64,000 bases of DNA from Solimonas aquatica. Its GTDB lineage: Bacteria; Pseudomonadota; Gammaproteobacteria; Nevskiales; Nevskiaceae. The notes under the pieces are model-generated. The model was given only the letters and a program-made list of their open reading frames with translations, was not told the DNA's origin and made no database searches. The DNA lies in contig NZ_FOFS01000013.1 in assembly GCF_900111015.1 (NCBI RefSeq), positions 118,837 through 182,836 on the forward strand. The letters are read 5' to 3'. Positions 11,520-20,899 of this stretch are shown here, one piece after another (positions within the stretch are counted from its first letter, which is position 1; each line of letters opens with the position of its first letter). Position numbers and translations under genes: made by a program.

Positions 11520-14480
11520 ATGAAGCGTATTTTGATCAATGCGACACAGCGCGAGGAGTTGCGCGTCGCCATCGTTGATGGCCAGAAGCTCCAAGACCTT
11601 GATATCGAAACCGCTGCCCGCGAACAGAAAAAAGGTAACGTCTACAAAGGCCGCATCACCCGCGTCGAACCTTCCTTAGAAGCCTGCTTCATCGACTATG
11701 GCGCCGAGCGCCATGGCTTCCTGCCGGTCAAGGAAATCGCGCGTTCGTACTTCAAGTCCGGCTCCGGCAATCTGCGTGAGCAGCTGCAGGAAGGCCAGGA
11801 AATCATCGTCCAGGTCGAGAAGGAAGAGCGCGGCAACAAAGGCGCGGCGCTGACCACCTTCGTGTCCCTGGCCGGCCGCTATCTGGTGCTGATGCCCAAC
11901 AACCCGAAGGCCGGCGGCGTCTCGCGCCGTGCCGAGGGCGATGAGCGCGAGGAAGCCAAGGAAGCGCTGGAAAAGCTCGAAATCCCCGACACCATGGGCG
12001 TGATCATCCGCTCCAATGGCGTGGGTCGCACCGTCGAAGAGCTGCAGTGGGATGCCAACTACCTGATCGAGATCTGGAGCGCGGTGGAAAAAGCCGCCGC
12101 CGAGCGTTCCGGCCCGTTCCTGATCTATCAGGAAAACAACATCATCCTGCGCGCGCTGCGCGACTATCTGCGTGCGGACATCGGCGAAGTCATCATCGAC
12201 AACCCCGAGATCTACGAGCAGGCGCGCACGCACATGGAGCATGTGATGCCCGCGCACCTGCAGCGGCTCAAGCTCTATCGCGAAGAAACCCCGCTGTTCT
12301 CGCGCTACCAGATCGAATCGCAGATCGAAACCGCGCATGAGCGCCACGTGCGCCTGCCCTCCGGCGGCTCGATCGTGATCGACGTGGGCGAGGCGCTCAC
12401 CGCCATCGACATCAACTCGGCCAAGGCCACCGGCGGCGGCAGCATCGAAGACACCGCCTTCAACACCAATCTGGAAGCGGCCGACGAAATCGCCCGCCAG
12501 CTGCGCCTGCGCGACCTCGGCGGCCTGGTGGTGATCGACTTCATCGACATGAATTCGAGCAAGAACCAGCGCGAAGTGGAAAAGCGCCTGGAACGCGCCG
12601 TGGAGATGGACCGCGCACGCATCCAGCTCGGCAAGATTTCGCGCTTCGGCCTGCTGGAGCTGTCGCGCCAGCGCCTGCGCCCCAGCCTCTCCGAACATAC
12701 CCAGGTGCCCTGCCCGCGCTGCGCCGGCCGTGGCCATATCCGCAGCGTGGAGTCGATGGCGCTGTCGGTGCTGCGCCTGATCGAAGAAGAGGCCATGAAG
12801 GAGCGCACCGGCCGCATCATCGTGCAGGTGCCGGTGGACGTGGGCACCTTCCTGCTCAATGAGAAGCGCATGGCGATCCGCGAGGTGGAAGCGCGCAACC
12901 GCGTGGCCGTCACCGTGGTGCCCAATGCCAGCCTGCTGACGCCCAATTACGAGATCAAGCGCGTCCGCGCCGATCATCTGCAGCAGGAAAACAACAGCGC
13001 CAGCAGCTATCTGCTCGGCGAGGATTTCAACGCCAAGCCCGTCGAGGAGCTGGTGAAGACCGGCGCCGCGCCGGCCCGCAGCCTGGCCGAGCCGGCGGTG
13101 AAGCAGATTCTGCCGTCCTCGCCCGCGCCGGTGGTGGAAGCCCCGCAGCCGGCGCCGGTGGCCGCGCCCGTGGCCATGCAGCCGGTGGCGGTGAACGGCG
13201 ACAGCTTCTGGACCAAGCTGCTGCGCCTGCTCGGCTTCGGCCGTCAGAGCGCGCCGGCCGCTGCCGCACCCGCGCAGCCGCAGCGTCGTGATGGCCGCCG
13301 CGATGAGCGTCGCGACGACAACCGTCGCGGTCGCGATCAGCGTGGCCAGGACCGTCGCGATGCGCGTGGCGAGCGCAATGATCGCGGTGATCGCGGCCAG
13401 CAGCGCGGCCAGCAGAATCCGCAGCGTGGCCAGCAGCAGAACAAGCCGCAGCAACAGCCCCAGCAGCAGCGTCCGCAGCAGCAGAACCCGCAGCCGCGCA
13501 ATCCGCAGCAGCAGCCCCAGCAGCAGCGCCCGCAGCAGAACCAGCAGCCGCGCAATCCGCAGCAGCCGGCTCCGCAGGCGCAGCCGCGTCCCGAGCCCAA
13601 GCCGGAAACGCCGAGCGAGGAAGTGATGCTGCTGGAAGTGGGCGCCGTGACCGAAGCCGCCGTGAACGGCGAGCAGCCGCGCAACGAGCAGGCGCCGCGT
13701 GAGGGTCGCGAAGGCGGGGGCCGTCGTCGCCGTCGTGGTGGCCGCGACCGTCGCGAGCGTGGCGAACGTGGCGAGCGCAACGGCGAAGCCGCTGCGGCTG
13801 CCGGCGCCGCCGTGGTGCTGATTGCAGGCGAGGAAGAAGCCGCCGACGCGCTGTCCGAAGACGCACCGCAGCTGCAGAGCACCGGCGAGGCGCAGGACAC
13901 GCCGATCGAACAGCAGCTGCCGCTGCTGCGCGAAATTCCGCGTGAAGAGCGCAGCGCCGCGCCGGCCCCGGCCCAGTCCCCGGTGACGGTGGTGGTGGAA
14001 CCCGCCCCGCAGGAAGCTGCGGCAGTCGAGTCGCCCGCCGAGGTCGAGCCGGCGCCTGCGCCGGTGCTGGTCGAGCTCAAGCCGCTGGAAGCGGTGGTCG
14101 AGCCGGCCGCCGTTGAAGTCGCAGCGCCGGCAGTGGCCGAGGCCGCGCCCGAAGCGGTCGAAACCGTGACGCCCGTGCTGACCGAGACGCAGCCGGCCGC
14201 GCCGCTTGTTGAAGAACCCGCGGCACCGGCGGAAGCGGCCGCGCCGGCACCGGTGCTGGTGGAGCTTGCGCCGCAGCCGGAGCCGGAGCCGCCTGCCAGC
14301 GAGCCCAGCGCGGCGGAGCCGGCGCCACAGCCCGCGCCCAGTTCGGAGCCGGGCACGCAGGAGCCGGCCGGCAACTCGCCGTACCGCGCCACCGCGCCGG
14401 CCTCGGACTACTTCAAGCTGTTCGAGAACGCCACCCAACCGCAGAAGAACGGTTCGGAGAGCAACAGCAACGCCGGCTGA
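11520..14480 (+). CDS. rne: Ribonuclease E
   Basis: The 986-residue RNase E is the membrane-associated endonuclease and degradosome scaffold. The catalytic half (about 1-510) starts [15 protein letters not shown] with the S1 domain. It has active-site aspartates D297 (AIDINS) and D340 (VIDFID) and the Zn-link cysteines C398 and C401 (CPRC). The C-terminal half is disordered: R/D-rich at about 588-627, Q/N/P-rich at 627-683, an arginine-rich RNA-binding patch at 733-757, then A/E/P-rich to the end. ATG 11520 has GAGGAA upstream and matches the family N-terminus; TTG 11514 is a rejected alternative. Confidence 0.97.
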   Translation: MKRILINATQREELRVAIVDGQKLQDLDIETAAREQKKGNVYKGRITRVEPSLEACFIDYGAERHGFLPVKEIARSYFKSGSGNLREQLQEGQEIIVQVEKEERGNKGAALTTFVSLAGRYLVLMPNNPKAGGVSRRAEGDEREEAKEALEKLEIPDTMGVIIRSNGVGRTVEELQWDANYLIEIWSAVEKAAAERSGPFLIYQENNIILRALRDYLRADIGEVIIDNPEIYEQARTHMEHVMPAHLQRLKLYREETPLFSRYQIESQIETAHERHVRLPSGGSIVIDVGEALTAIDINSAKATGGGSIEDTAFNTNLEAADEIARQLRLRDLGGLVVIDFIDMNSSKNQREVEKRLERAVEMDRARIQLGKISRFGLLELSRQRLRPSLSEHTQVPCPRCAGRGHIRSVESMALSVLRLIEEEAMKERTGRIIVQVPVDVGTFLLNEKRMAIREVEARNRVAVTVVPNASLLTPNYEIKRVRADHLQQENNSASSYLLGEDFNAKPVEELVKTGAAPARSLAEPAVKQILPSSPAPVVEAPQPAPVAAPVAMQPVAVNGDSFWTKLLRLLGFGRQSAPAAAAPAQPQRRDGRRDERRDDNRRGRDQRGQDRRDARGERNDRGDRGQQRGQQNPQRGQQQNKPQQQPQQQRPQQQNPQPRNPQQQPQQQRPQQNQQPRNPQQPAPQAQPRPEPKPETPSEEVMLLEVGAVTEAAVNGEQPRNEQAPREGREGGGRRRRRGGRDRRERGERGERNGEAAAAAGAAVVLIAGEEEAADALSEDAPQLQSTGEAQDTPIEQQLPLLREIPREERSAAPAPAQSPVTVVVEPAPQEAAAVESPAEVEPAPAPVLVELKPLEAVVEPAAVEVAAPAVAEAAPEAVETVTPVLTETQPAAPLVEEPAAPAEAAAPAPVLVELAPQPEPEPPASEPSAAEPAPQPAPSSEPGTQEPAGNSPYRATAPASDYFKLFENATQPQKNGSESNSNAG

Positions 14481-14501
14481 ACAGGCACAAGCGAGCTGGA
14501 G

Positions 14502-14530
14502 AAAAAGGCGGCCCTGGTGGCCGCCTTTTT
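14502..14530 (+). terminator. Rho-independent terminator after rne
   Basis: AAAAAGGCGGCC and GGCCGCCTTTTT form a 12-bp perfect stem ending in five T residues, 21 bases after the rne stop. The A-tract on the other arm would let it work in both directions, but the downstream gene metG is co-directional. Confidence 0.9.
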
Positions 14531-14574
14531 CATGCGTGCGATAATCCCGCCCTTCACGAATACCGCGCGCCGCC

Positions 14575-16629
14575 ATGCCCAGCTCCCCGACCAAGCGACT
14601 GCTCGTCACCAACGCCCTGCCCTACGCCAATGGCCCGATCCATCTCGGCCATATGGTGGGTTATGTGCAGGCCGACATCTGGGTGCGCTTCCAGCGCCTG
14701 CTGGGCCATCAGGTGCACTACGTCTGCGCCGACGACGCGCACGGCACGCCGATCATGCTCGCCGCCGAAAAGGCCGGCGTGGCGCCGGAGGCCTTCATCG
14801 CCGCCATCCAGAAAGACCACGCGCGCGACTTCGCGGACTTTCTGGTCGGCTTCGATCACTACCACTCCACGCATTCGGAAGAGAACCGTCACTACAGCGA
14901 GCTGATCTACCGCCGCCTGCGCGATGCCGGCGCCATTGCCCGGCGCAGCATCCAGCAGCTCTACGATCCGGTGAAGGAAATGTTCCTGCCGGACCGCTAC
15001 ATCAAGGGCGAATGCCCCAAGTGCGGCACGGCGGATCAGTACGGCGACAACTGCGAGAACTGCGGCGCCGCCTACTCGCCCACCGATCTGAAGAACCCGC
15101 GCTCCGTGGTCTCCGGCGCCACGCCGGTGATGAAGGATTCCGAGCACTACTTCTTCGAGCTGTCCAGGTTCCAGAGCTTTCTGGAGCAGTGGCTGGAAGG
15201 CGAGGTGGCGCATCCTTCGGTGAAGGCCAAGCTCAAGGAATGGTTCGCAGCCGGCCTGAAGGACTGGGACATCTCGCGCGATGCGCCTTACTTCGGCTTC
15301 GCCATTCCCGACGCGCCGGGCAAGTTCTTCTACGTATGGCTGGACGCGCCCATCGGCTACATGGCCAGCTTCCAGGCCCTGTGCAACAAGGCCGGCCTGA
15401 ACTTCGAGGACTTCTGGGCCGCCGAGGCCCAGAGCAGCGAGCTGCACCACTTCATCGGCAAGGACATCGTCAACTTCCACGGCCTGTTCTGGCCGGCGAT
15501 GCTCAAGGGCGCAGGCTTTCGCACGCCCAGCAAGCTGCACGTCAATGGTTATCTCACCATCGACGGCGCCAAGATGAGCAAGAGCCGCGGCACCTTCATC
15601 AAGGCGCGCACCTATCTCAACCATCTGCAGCCGGAATATCTGCGCTACTACTTCGCCGCCAAGCTCGGCAGCGGCGTGGATGATCTGGACCTGAATCTCA
15701 CCGACTTCGCCAACCGCGTGAACAGCGATCTGGTGGGCAAGTACGTGAATATCGCCAGCCGCTGCGCGGGCTTCATCGAAAAACTGTTCGACGGCCGCCT
15801 CGCGGTGCAGATGCATGATCGCCAGCTGTTCGAAGACCTGGCCGGCGAGGCGGATGCCATCGCCAAGCTGTATCAGGACGGCGACTTTGCCGGCGCGCTG
15901 CGCGAAATCATGCTGATGGCCGACGACGCCAATGCCGAGATCCAGAAGCTGGCGCCCTGGACGCTGGCGAAGGATGAGACCCAGCGCGAGCGGCTGCATC
16001 AGGTCTGCACCACCTTCATCAACGTCTTCCGTCAGCTGAGCATCTACCTGAAGCCCGTGCTGCCGGCGATTGTCGCCAAGGTGGAAGCCTTCCTGCGCGT
16101 GGAGCCGCTGAGCTGGGCCGATCTGCACAAGCCCCTGCTGGGCGCCAGCATCGCGCCCTACGAGGCGCTGGTGACCCGCATCGAACAGAAGTCCATCACC
16201 ACCATGCTCGGCGAAGAAGCCGCCGCCAGTCTGCCGCCGCCGCCCTCGCCGGTGCCGGCCAAATCCGCCAAGGCCAAGAGTGAACCCGTGAGCGAACCCG
16301 GCACCATCAGCATCGACGACTTCACCAAGCTGGACCTGCGCATCGCGCGCATCGAAAACGCCGAGCAGGTGGAGGGCGCCGACAAGCTGCTGCGCCTGCA
16401 GCTGGATCTCGGCGCGCTGGGCAAGCGCCAGGTGTTTGCCGGCATCAAGTCGGCCTACGCACCCGAAGCGCTGATCGGCAAGCTCACCGTGATGGTGGCC
16501 AATCTCGCGCCGCGCAAGATGAAGTTCGGCATGAGCGAAGGCATGGTGCTGGCCGCCAGCGAAGAGGGCGGCCGGCCCTTCGTGCTGATTCCCGACGAGG
16601 GCGCGCAGCCCGGCATGCGGGTGAAGTAA
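14575..16629 (+). CDS. metG: Methionyl-tRNA synthetase
   Basis: The 684-residue class I synthetase charges tRNA-Met. It has the HIGH-type motif in [12 protein letters not shown], zinc-knuckle cysteines in [18 protein letters not shown], and KMSKS at 333-337. After a linker, an EMAPII/Trbp111 tRNA-binding domain begins near residue 577 ([14 protein letters not shown]). The length fits the dimeric E. coli type (677). The ATG at 14575 is followed directly by the family N-terminus. Confidence 0.97.
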   Translation: MPSSPTKRLLVTNALPYANGPIHLGHMVGYVQADIWVRFQRLLGHQVHYVCADDAHGTPIMLAAEKAGVAPEAFIAAIQKDHARDFADFLVGFDHYHSTHSEENRHYSELIYRRLRDAGAIARRSIQQLYDPVKEMFLPDRYIKGECPKCGTADQYGDNCENCGAAYSPTDLKNPRSVVSGATPVMKDSEHYFFELSRFQSFLEQWLEGEVAHPSVKAKLKEWFAAGLKDWDISRDAPYFGFAIPDAPGKFFYVWLDAPIGYMASFQALCNKAGLNFEDFWAAEAQSSELHHFIGKDIVNFHGLFWPAMLKGAGFRTPSKLHVNGYLTIDGAKMSKSRGTFIKARTYLNHLQPEYLRYYFAAKLGSGVDDLDLNLTDFANRVNSDLVGKYVNIASRCAGFIEKLFDGRLAVQMHDRQLFEDLAGEADAIAKLYQDGDFAGALREIMLMADDANAEIQKLAPWTLAKDETQRERLHQVCTTFINVFRQLSIYLKPVLPAIVAKVEAFLRVEPLSWADLHKPLLGASIAPYEALVTRIEQKSITTMLGEEAAASLPPPPSPVPAKSAKAKSEPVSEPGTISIDDFTKLDLRIARIENAEQVEGADKLLRLQLDLGALGKRQVFAGIKSAYAPEALIGKLTVMVANLAPRKMKFGMSEGMVLAASEEGGRPFVLIPDEGAQPGMRVK

Positions 16630-16642
16630 GCGCGCCTTCGCC

Positions 16643-17242
16643 GTGAGCCTGCCGGCACTGATCGAACAGATCGACGCCCTGCTGCCGCAGACGCAGTGCA
16701 CGCGCTGCGGCTATCCGGCCTGCCGTCCGTATGCCGAGGCCATCGCCAGCGGGCAAGCCGAGATCAACCAATGCCCGCCCGGCGGCGAGGCCGGCGTGCA
16801 GGCGCTGGCCTCGCTGCTGCAACGCGAAGCGCTGCCGCTGAATCCCGTCAACGGTCTGGCCATCACGCGGCGTCTGCTGGCGCGCATCGATGAAGCCGTG
16901 TGCATCGGCTGCACCAAGTGCATCCAGGCCTGCCCCACCGACGCCATTCTCGGCGCCGCCAATCTCATGCACACCGTGATCGCCGAGGAATGCAGCGGCT
17001 GCGAGCTGTGCATCCCGCCCTGCCCGGTGGACTGCATCAGCATGGTGGATGTGGGCGAAGCCTTGCCCGTCGAACAGACCGCGCCGCAGTATCGGCAGCG
17101 CTATGAAGCGCGCGCGGCCCGCCTGCAACGCTGGGAAGACGAAGCCCGCGCCGAGCGCGAAGCGCGTCTGCGCAATCTGGCCGACCCCGTGGCACGCGCC
17201 CTGGCGGCGGCGCAGGCCAAGCGACAGAACCAATCCTCATGA
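16643..17242 (+). CDS. rnfB: Soluble RnfB-like iron-sulfur protein
   Basis: The 199-residue protein has the RnfB Fe-S domain (CTRCGYPAC...CPPGG) and then two [4Fe-4S] ferredoxin motifs ([12 protein letters not shown] and [12 protein letters not shown]). The N-terminal membrane helix that anchors RnfB in true Rnf complexes is absent, because the GTG start at 16643 leads straight into the Fe-S domain. No rnfA, C, D, G or E lies nearby. It overlaps nth by 4 bp. A dedicated electron carrier, perhaps for Fe-S or redox repair functions, is plausible. The symbol reflects family similarity only. Confidence 0.85.
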   Translation: MSLPALIEQIDALLPQTQCTRCGYPACRPYAEAIASGQAEINQCPPGGEAGVQALASLLQREALPLNPVNGLAITRRLLARIDEAVCIGCTKCIQACPTDAILGAANLMHTVIAEECSGCELCIPPCPVDCISMVDVGEALPVEQTAPQYRQRYEARAARLQRWEDEARAEREARLRNLADPVARALAAAQAKRQNQSS

Positions 17243-17895
17243 ACCCCACCAAGCGCCAGGAAATCTACCGCCGCCTGCAGGCCGCCAATCCCGCGCCGAC
17301 CACCGAACTGCACTACAGCACGCCGTTCGAACTGCTGGTGGCCGTGGTGCTCTCCGCGCAGGCCACCGACGTCGGCGTCAACAAGGCCACCGCCAGACTC
17401 TTTCCCGTCGCCAACACGCCGGAGAAGATTCTGGCCCTGGGCGAAGCCGGCCTGCGCGAATACATCAAGACCATCGGCCTGTATCAGACCAAGGCCAAGA
17501 ACGTGATCGGCCTCTGCCAGCGGCTGATTGAACAGCATGGCAGCCAAGTGCCACGCAGCCGCGAAGCACTCGAAGCCCTGCCCGGCGTCGGCCGCAAGAC
17601 CGCGAACGTGGTGCTCAACACTGCCTTTGGCGAACACACCATCGCCGTGGACACGCACATCTTCCGCGTCGCCAACCGCACGGGCCTCGCGCCCGGCAAG
17701 AACGTGCGTCAGGTGGAAGACCGCCTGCTGAAGTTCACGCCGGCGGAGTTCGCGCGCGATGCGCACCACTGGCTGATCCTGCACGGCCGCTACGTCTGCA
17801 AGGCGCGTAAACCCGAGTGCGCGCGCTGCGGGATTTATGAGCTGTGCGAGTATCGCGGCAAGACGGCGCGTGATCTGGCGCCGGTGGTGGGGTGA
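17239..17895 (+). CDS. nth: Endonuclease III (DNA glycosylase/AP lyase)
   Basis: The 218-residue Nth removes oxidised pyrimidines. It has the helix-hairpin-helix [13 protein letters not shown] with the catalytic lysine, the catalytic aspartate in AVDTHIFRV, and the C-terminal [4Fe-4S] ligands C-X6-C-X2-C-X5-C starting CKARKPEC. It is translationally coupled to the RnfB-like gene by an ATGA overlap, so the ferredoxin-like protein and this Fe-S glycosylase are co-expressed. Confidence 0.96.
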   Translation: MNPTKRQEIYRRLQAANPAPTTELHYSTPFELLVAVVLSAQATDVGVNKATARLFPVANTPEKILALGEAGLREYIKTIGLYQTKAKNVIGLCQRLIEQHGSQVPRSREALEALPGVGRKTANVVLNTAFGEHTIAVDTHIFRVANRTGLAPGKNVRQVEDRLLKFTPAEFARDAHHWLILHGRYVCKARKPECARCGIYELCEYRGKTARDLAPVVG

Positions 17896-17994
17896 GGCTT
17901 TTTATCTTGCCTTGGATGGTTTCAATTACCAGCGCCGAATGATGCTTGGCCGCTCGTGACTGTATTCATGCGCGGCTCTTTTCGAACCATGGCA

Positions 17995-18022
17995 GCCCGA
18001 ATTTCATTTCATTGCATCTGGG
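17995..18022. repeat. Degenerate REP-like palindrome inside the UDG-like gene 3' end
   Basis: This GCCCGAAT...ATCTGGGC palindrome is a degenerate member of the CCGGAT/ATCCGG family. The stretch 18001-18034 matches 18631-18664 at 31 of 34 positions in direct orientation, so the UDG-like gene is bracketed by two copies. The last codons of that gene (minus strand) are encoded inside this copy. Confidence 0.55.
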
Positions 18023-18558
18023 CTGCGCTGGCTGATAAACCTGAGCACCGCAATGTTTTCGTCTCTTGCCAACTTATTGTTGGCACTCACCTTCGGCGAA
18101 GTGTGATGACAACTTACGATCCGCGCTGTGGTTATTCGCGACAGAAACACATGCGCACGGCGCGCGGCACCTCCCATAAGCACGATGTACCTCAGATTCG
18201 GCATCGCGCGAATTACAGGCTCCAGATACTGAAGTCCTGCTTGTATATCAGATCCCTGTGCCGCCCTGATTCTCTCGATTCCCTCTGACCCGACATACCA
18301 TGGAACAGTATTCCAAATGGCGATCTGCTCACGAGAAATGCCCGCTGCTGCCAATTGCCGCTGGAATTCTTTTGCGGTCTGATCGTGGTTCTCGAAAGAG
18401 ACAATTCCAGACGTGACTGCGCCTGCACCAGGAGCCTCCAGGAGAAACAAAAATATTGCCGACTCGTTGCCATTACGAGGATCAAACGCGGGCACCTTCT
18501 CCTTTGGTAATCCGCGTTCAGTGCGGATTTTCTCGACAATCTCGGCGAATGACTTCAT
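18004..18558 (-). CDS. Uracil-DNA-glycosylase-superfamily-like protein
   Basis: The product has 184 residues from ATG 18558, which has GAGAAG at good spacing. Segments FLFLLEAPG, IAIWNTVPWYVG and CHHTSPKV resemble the glycosylase motif-1 loop, the Asn strand and the C-terminal H-x-SP loop of UDG families, but family membership is a judgement from pattern only. Base composition is clearly more A/T-rich than the neighbours, suggesting transfer. The stop lies inside a REP-like palindrome whose sister copy sits upstream of the gene. A dNTP- or base-related hydrolase is an alternative. Confidence 0.6.
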   Translation of the reverse strand: MKSFAEIVEKIRTERGLPKEKVPAFDPRNGNESAIFLFLLEAPGAGAVTSGIVSFENHDQTAKEFQRQLAAAGISREQIAIWNTVPWYVGSEGIERIRAAQGSDIQAGLQYLEPVIRAMPNLRYIVLMGGAARRAHVFLSRITTARIVSCHHTSPKVSANNKLARDENIAVLRFISQRSPDAMK

Positions 18559-18626
18559 CGGCTTCTCAGATTGAACAAAAATAACTGCCAAACCTGAGCA
18601 CGGCAGTGGCGTCGACCGCCTCAATT

Positions 18627-18651
18627 CCGGATTTCATTTCATTGCATCCGG
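18627..18651. repeat. REP-like palindrome upstream of the UDG-like gene
   Basis: CCGGAT (18627-18632) pairs with ATCCGG (18646-18651) around TTCATTTCATTGC. The region 18631-18664 is the direct-repeat partner of 18001-18034. A second short shared block, AAACCTGAGCAC, occurs at 18037 and 18590, but in the opposite order relative to the palindrome. Confidence 0.55.
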
Positions 18652-18674
18652 GCTAAGCTGGCTGCATGCGATGG

Positions 18675-19094
18675 TTAGAGTTCATGTTTCTGCGCCTTGG
18701 CTTTCTCATAGGCTCGAACTTCGTCATTGAATCTGCCTGCTTCCACGACCTGCTTGTAGAAGAGGTCGAGTTCTAGCTCAAGCGGAAGGAGACGCTGCTC
18801 AATCTTGAGCAGCTCGTCCCACGATAGCTTTTGCGAGAGCATAAGGCCTTTGATTCCTTCTCCAACGAATGTATCTACCTTGGCGAACAATTCTGGATAG
18901 TCAGGGACGTTATCTGTGGAGTCGACCTTATGCTTTAGATCTTCAGATTTTCGCCTAAGATCATACGCAAGACGCAGCATTACGCTTGCCTTCTCTCCGA
19001 CGCGCACCTTCTGAAGAATGCGGTACTGATAAACACTGAATGCAAAGCTCGCTAGCGAAATCAGCAGAGCGATGGTGGCGGTAACAGCCGTCAT
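18675..19094 (-). CDS. Small membrane-anchored protein of unknown function
   Basis: The 139-residue protein has one N-terminal transmembrane helix (about residues 4-24, ATIALLISLASFAFSVY) followed by a charged, mostly helical domain rich in K, E and L. I do not recognise a family. Codon use and base composition are A/T-richer than the surroundings, like the adjacent UDG-like gene, so both probably arrived together. The gene lies 116 bp upstream of that gene on the same strand, so co-transcription is possible. Confidence 0.6.
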   Translation of the reverse strand: MTAVTATIALLISLASFAFSVYQYRILQKVRVGEKASVMLRLAYDLRRKSEDLKHKVDSTDNVPDYPELFAKVDTFVGEGIKGLMLSQKLSWDELLKIEQRLLPLELELDLFYKQVVEAGRFNDEVRAYEKAKAQKHEL

Positions 19095-19310
19095 GATGAG
19101 CTCAAAAATTTCGATGATGCCAAGCGTTTCTAATAAACCGCAGTCCTGTCCGATAAAATCATCACTGCTCCGACAAACGCTCTAAATCTAGAAAATCGGC
19201 AACGCAAAACGACGCATTTCATGTCCAGTAAGCTCTCGCAGCCTGAGGCGTCACGGCAAAGGTATAGCACCCGCAGCAATCGGAGGAAACAGTTTCCAGT
19301 CAGCGGACAC

Positions 19311-19928
19311 TCAAGCCGGCGGAAGAATGCGCCGAAACGTGAGATTCACCCGCGCCGCCATGTGGCGCGTGGATTTGGCGATGCCGTGCTTCCAGTGGTG
19401 CTGGGTGTCGCCCTGCATCAGCAGCAGGCTGCCGGAGGGCAGCGGCAGGCGCAGCGTGCGGCGCGGGCCGATGCCGCGTGAGGCGAAGCTCAGCACGCGT
19501 TCTTCGCCCAGGCTCAGCGATGCGATGCAGGGCTGCGGGCCCAGCTCGGGTTCGTCGTCGCTGTGCATGCCCATGCTGTCGCGCTCGTTGCGGTAGTAGT
19601 TGAGCAGCACGCTGTTGAAGTGCGCCTCGCAAGCCTGTTCGACGCGGGCCTTGAGATCGGCGAGCAGCGGCGTCCATGGCAGGGGCTGCATCTGGATGCC
19701 GGAGTAGGTGTAGCGGCAGCCTTCATCACTGTACCAGGCGACCAGTCGCGGCTGCAGATGGCGCTTGCCCCAGACGAAGATTTCGTCGCAGCGCCAGGGC
19801 GTTTGTGCGATGAGTTGCTGTTGCAGCTGCGCGGCTTCGGTTGGCGAGAGAAAGGCGGGCAGCAGGCGTACATCGGCATCGTGCAGTGCGATGCGCGTGA
19901 AGCTTGAGCTGGGTTGGAAGAGATCCAC
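19311..19928 (-). CDS. alkB: AlkB-like 2-oxoglutarate/Fe(II) dioxygenase
   Basis: The 205-residue protein is of ALKBH2/3 type, repairing methylated bases by oxidative demethylation. The Fe ligands are H122 and D124 (MHSDDE) and probably H182 (HWKHG); R194 and R200 in RVNLTFR bind 2-oxoglutarate. The substrate loop LLNYYRNERDSMGMH is typical. The start is GTG 19928. It closes a stretch holding three base-repair genes (nth, UDG-like, this one). Its base composition is that of the host chromosome, unlike the two genes before it. The gap 19095-19310 holds no convincing gene. Confidence 0.9.
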   Translation of the reverse strand: MDLFQPSSSFTRIALHDADVRLLPAFLSPTEAAQLQQQLIAQTPWRCDEIFVWGKRHLQPRLVAWYSDEGCRYTYSGIQMQPLPWTPLLADLKARVEQACEAHFNSVLLNYYRNERDSMGMHSDDEPELGPQPCIASLSLGEERVLSFASRGIGPRRTLRLPLPSGSLLLMQGDTQHHWKHGIAKSTRHMAARVNLTFRRILPPA

Positions 19929-20000
19929 GCTTATGGAATCAGGACTGCGATGCGTTTGTGCGGCGGGTACGCTGGCTGCGCCAGCGCCCCCTCTCCCCTA

Positions 20001-20025
20001 CCCCTCTCCCGCGAGGGGAGAGGGG
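20001..20025. repeat. CCCCTCTCCC hairpin repeat
   Basis: CCCCTCTCCC (20001-20010) and GGGAGAGGGG (20016-20025) form a perfect 10-bp stem with a 5-base loop. This belongs to the CCCTCACCCC/CCCTCTCCC class of intergenic palindromes common in proteobacteria; a relative sits at 23209-23240. The gap 19929-20128 otherwise holds only a short imperfect duplication of GGCTGCGATTGCTG. Confidence 0.6.
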
Positions 20026-20128
20026 AACAGCGCAGCGCCGGCTTTGCGGGCTGGCTGCGATTGCTGCGTTGGCTGCGATTGCTGGATGCCAGCGCTTGAG
20101 ACTGTTAAAACGCGTGAGCCTGCAAGGC

Positions 20129-20899
20129 TTACGCAAACACCACCACCGTCTGCCGGCTCAGGGCCACGGCCTTGCCGTCCGGGCTCCACAGCGTCGCGGT
20201 CTGGTTCACGTAGCCGTCGGCGGCGGCATTGGCCTCGGCGTCTATCAGCCAGTAGCCGGCAGGATCGGCGTCGTAGTCCTGCCGCAGCAGTTCCAGGGTC
20301 CAGGTCATGGAGCTGGCCATGGGCGACTGGCGCAGCAGCGAGATCGCCGGCGTGGGAATGGCATCGGCCAGGGCGATGAGCTGGGCTTCGCCAACCGGCG
20401 CTTCGTCCAGCAAGCGCACCCAGGTTTGCGTGCGGGCCTCGCTGGCGCCCGAACAGGGCAGATTGAGCACCCAGCGGAATTGCAGGTGCTGCAGGAACTC
20501 GGGCATGCGCCCGGCCTTGTAGGCGCGCTCGGGCGTCTGCTCGGGCGGCGCGACATTCTGCGGCGCGGCGGGCTGCAGGCGGATGCTGGATTCACGCGCA
20601 CGGCCGAAGATGCCTACCGCCAGGCAAGCCACGTTGTCGCCATCCAGGATGCGCGCTTCCACCTGCACCACGGATTTGCCGCTGCGCAGCAGGCGCGCCT
20701 CGATGCGCGGCACGCCCGGCGATACCGGCGCGATGAAGCTCACCTGCAGACTGCGCAGCGGAATCTCGCCAGGCACCAGGCGGCGCATGGCACGCAGCAG
20801 CAGCGCGCCCTGCAGACCACCGAACAAGGTGCGTCCCTGCGCCCAGCTTTCCGGAACCGGCGCGGCATCATCCAGCGCCAGCACTTGCGAAAACTTCAT
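20129..20899 (-). CDS. Acyl-CoA thioesterase, double-hotdog (TesB-like) family
   Basis: The 256-residue protein resembles the TesB-like thioesterases of PF13622. It has an N-terminal hotdog with LFGGLQGALLLRAM and LRSLQVSFIAPV, and a C-terminal hotdog ending LSRQTVVVFA. It probably hydrolyses acyl-CoA, but chain length cannot be predicted. ATG 20899 shares one base with the stop codon of the upstream M3 peptidase (TGATG), so the pair is coupled; an in-frame GTG at 20902 is the alternative. Confidence 0.8.
   Translation of the reverse strand: MKFSQVLALDDAAPVPESWAQGRTLFGGLQGALLLRAMRRLVPGEIPLRSLQVSFIAPVSPGVPRIEARLLRSGKSVVQVEARILDGDNVACLAVGIFGRARESSIRLQPAAPQNVAPPEQTPERAYKAGRMPEFLQHLQFRWVLNLPCSGASEARTQTWVRLLDEAPVGEAQLIALADAIPTPAISLLRQSPMASSMTWTLELLRQDYDADPAGYWLIDAEANAAADGYVNQTATLWSPDGKAVALSRQTVVVFA

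Noticed and set aside
11676..14612. Long open reading frame (about 980 codons) on the minus strand over rne
   Set aside because: High GC leaves antisense frames open; the plus-strand product is clearly RNase E and the antisense product is low-complexity.
14554..16701. Long minus-strand frame over metG
   Set aside because: It is opposite a certain metG and has no recognisable domain.
18001..18664. Integron gene-cassette explanation for the bracketed UDG-like gene
   Set aside because: No attC-type core sites were found; the flanking repeats are REP-type palindromes.
19221..19481. 86-codon plus-strand frame between the membrane protein and alkB
   Set aside because: It overlaps the well-supported AlkB-like gene on the other strand and has no ribosome-binding site or recognisable domain.
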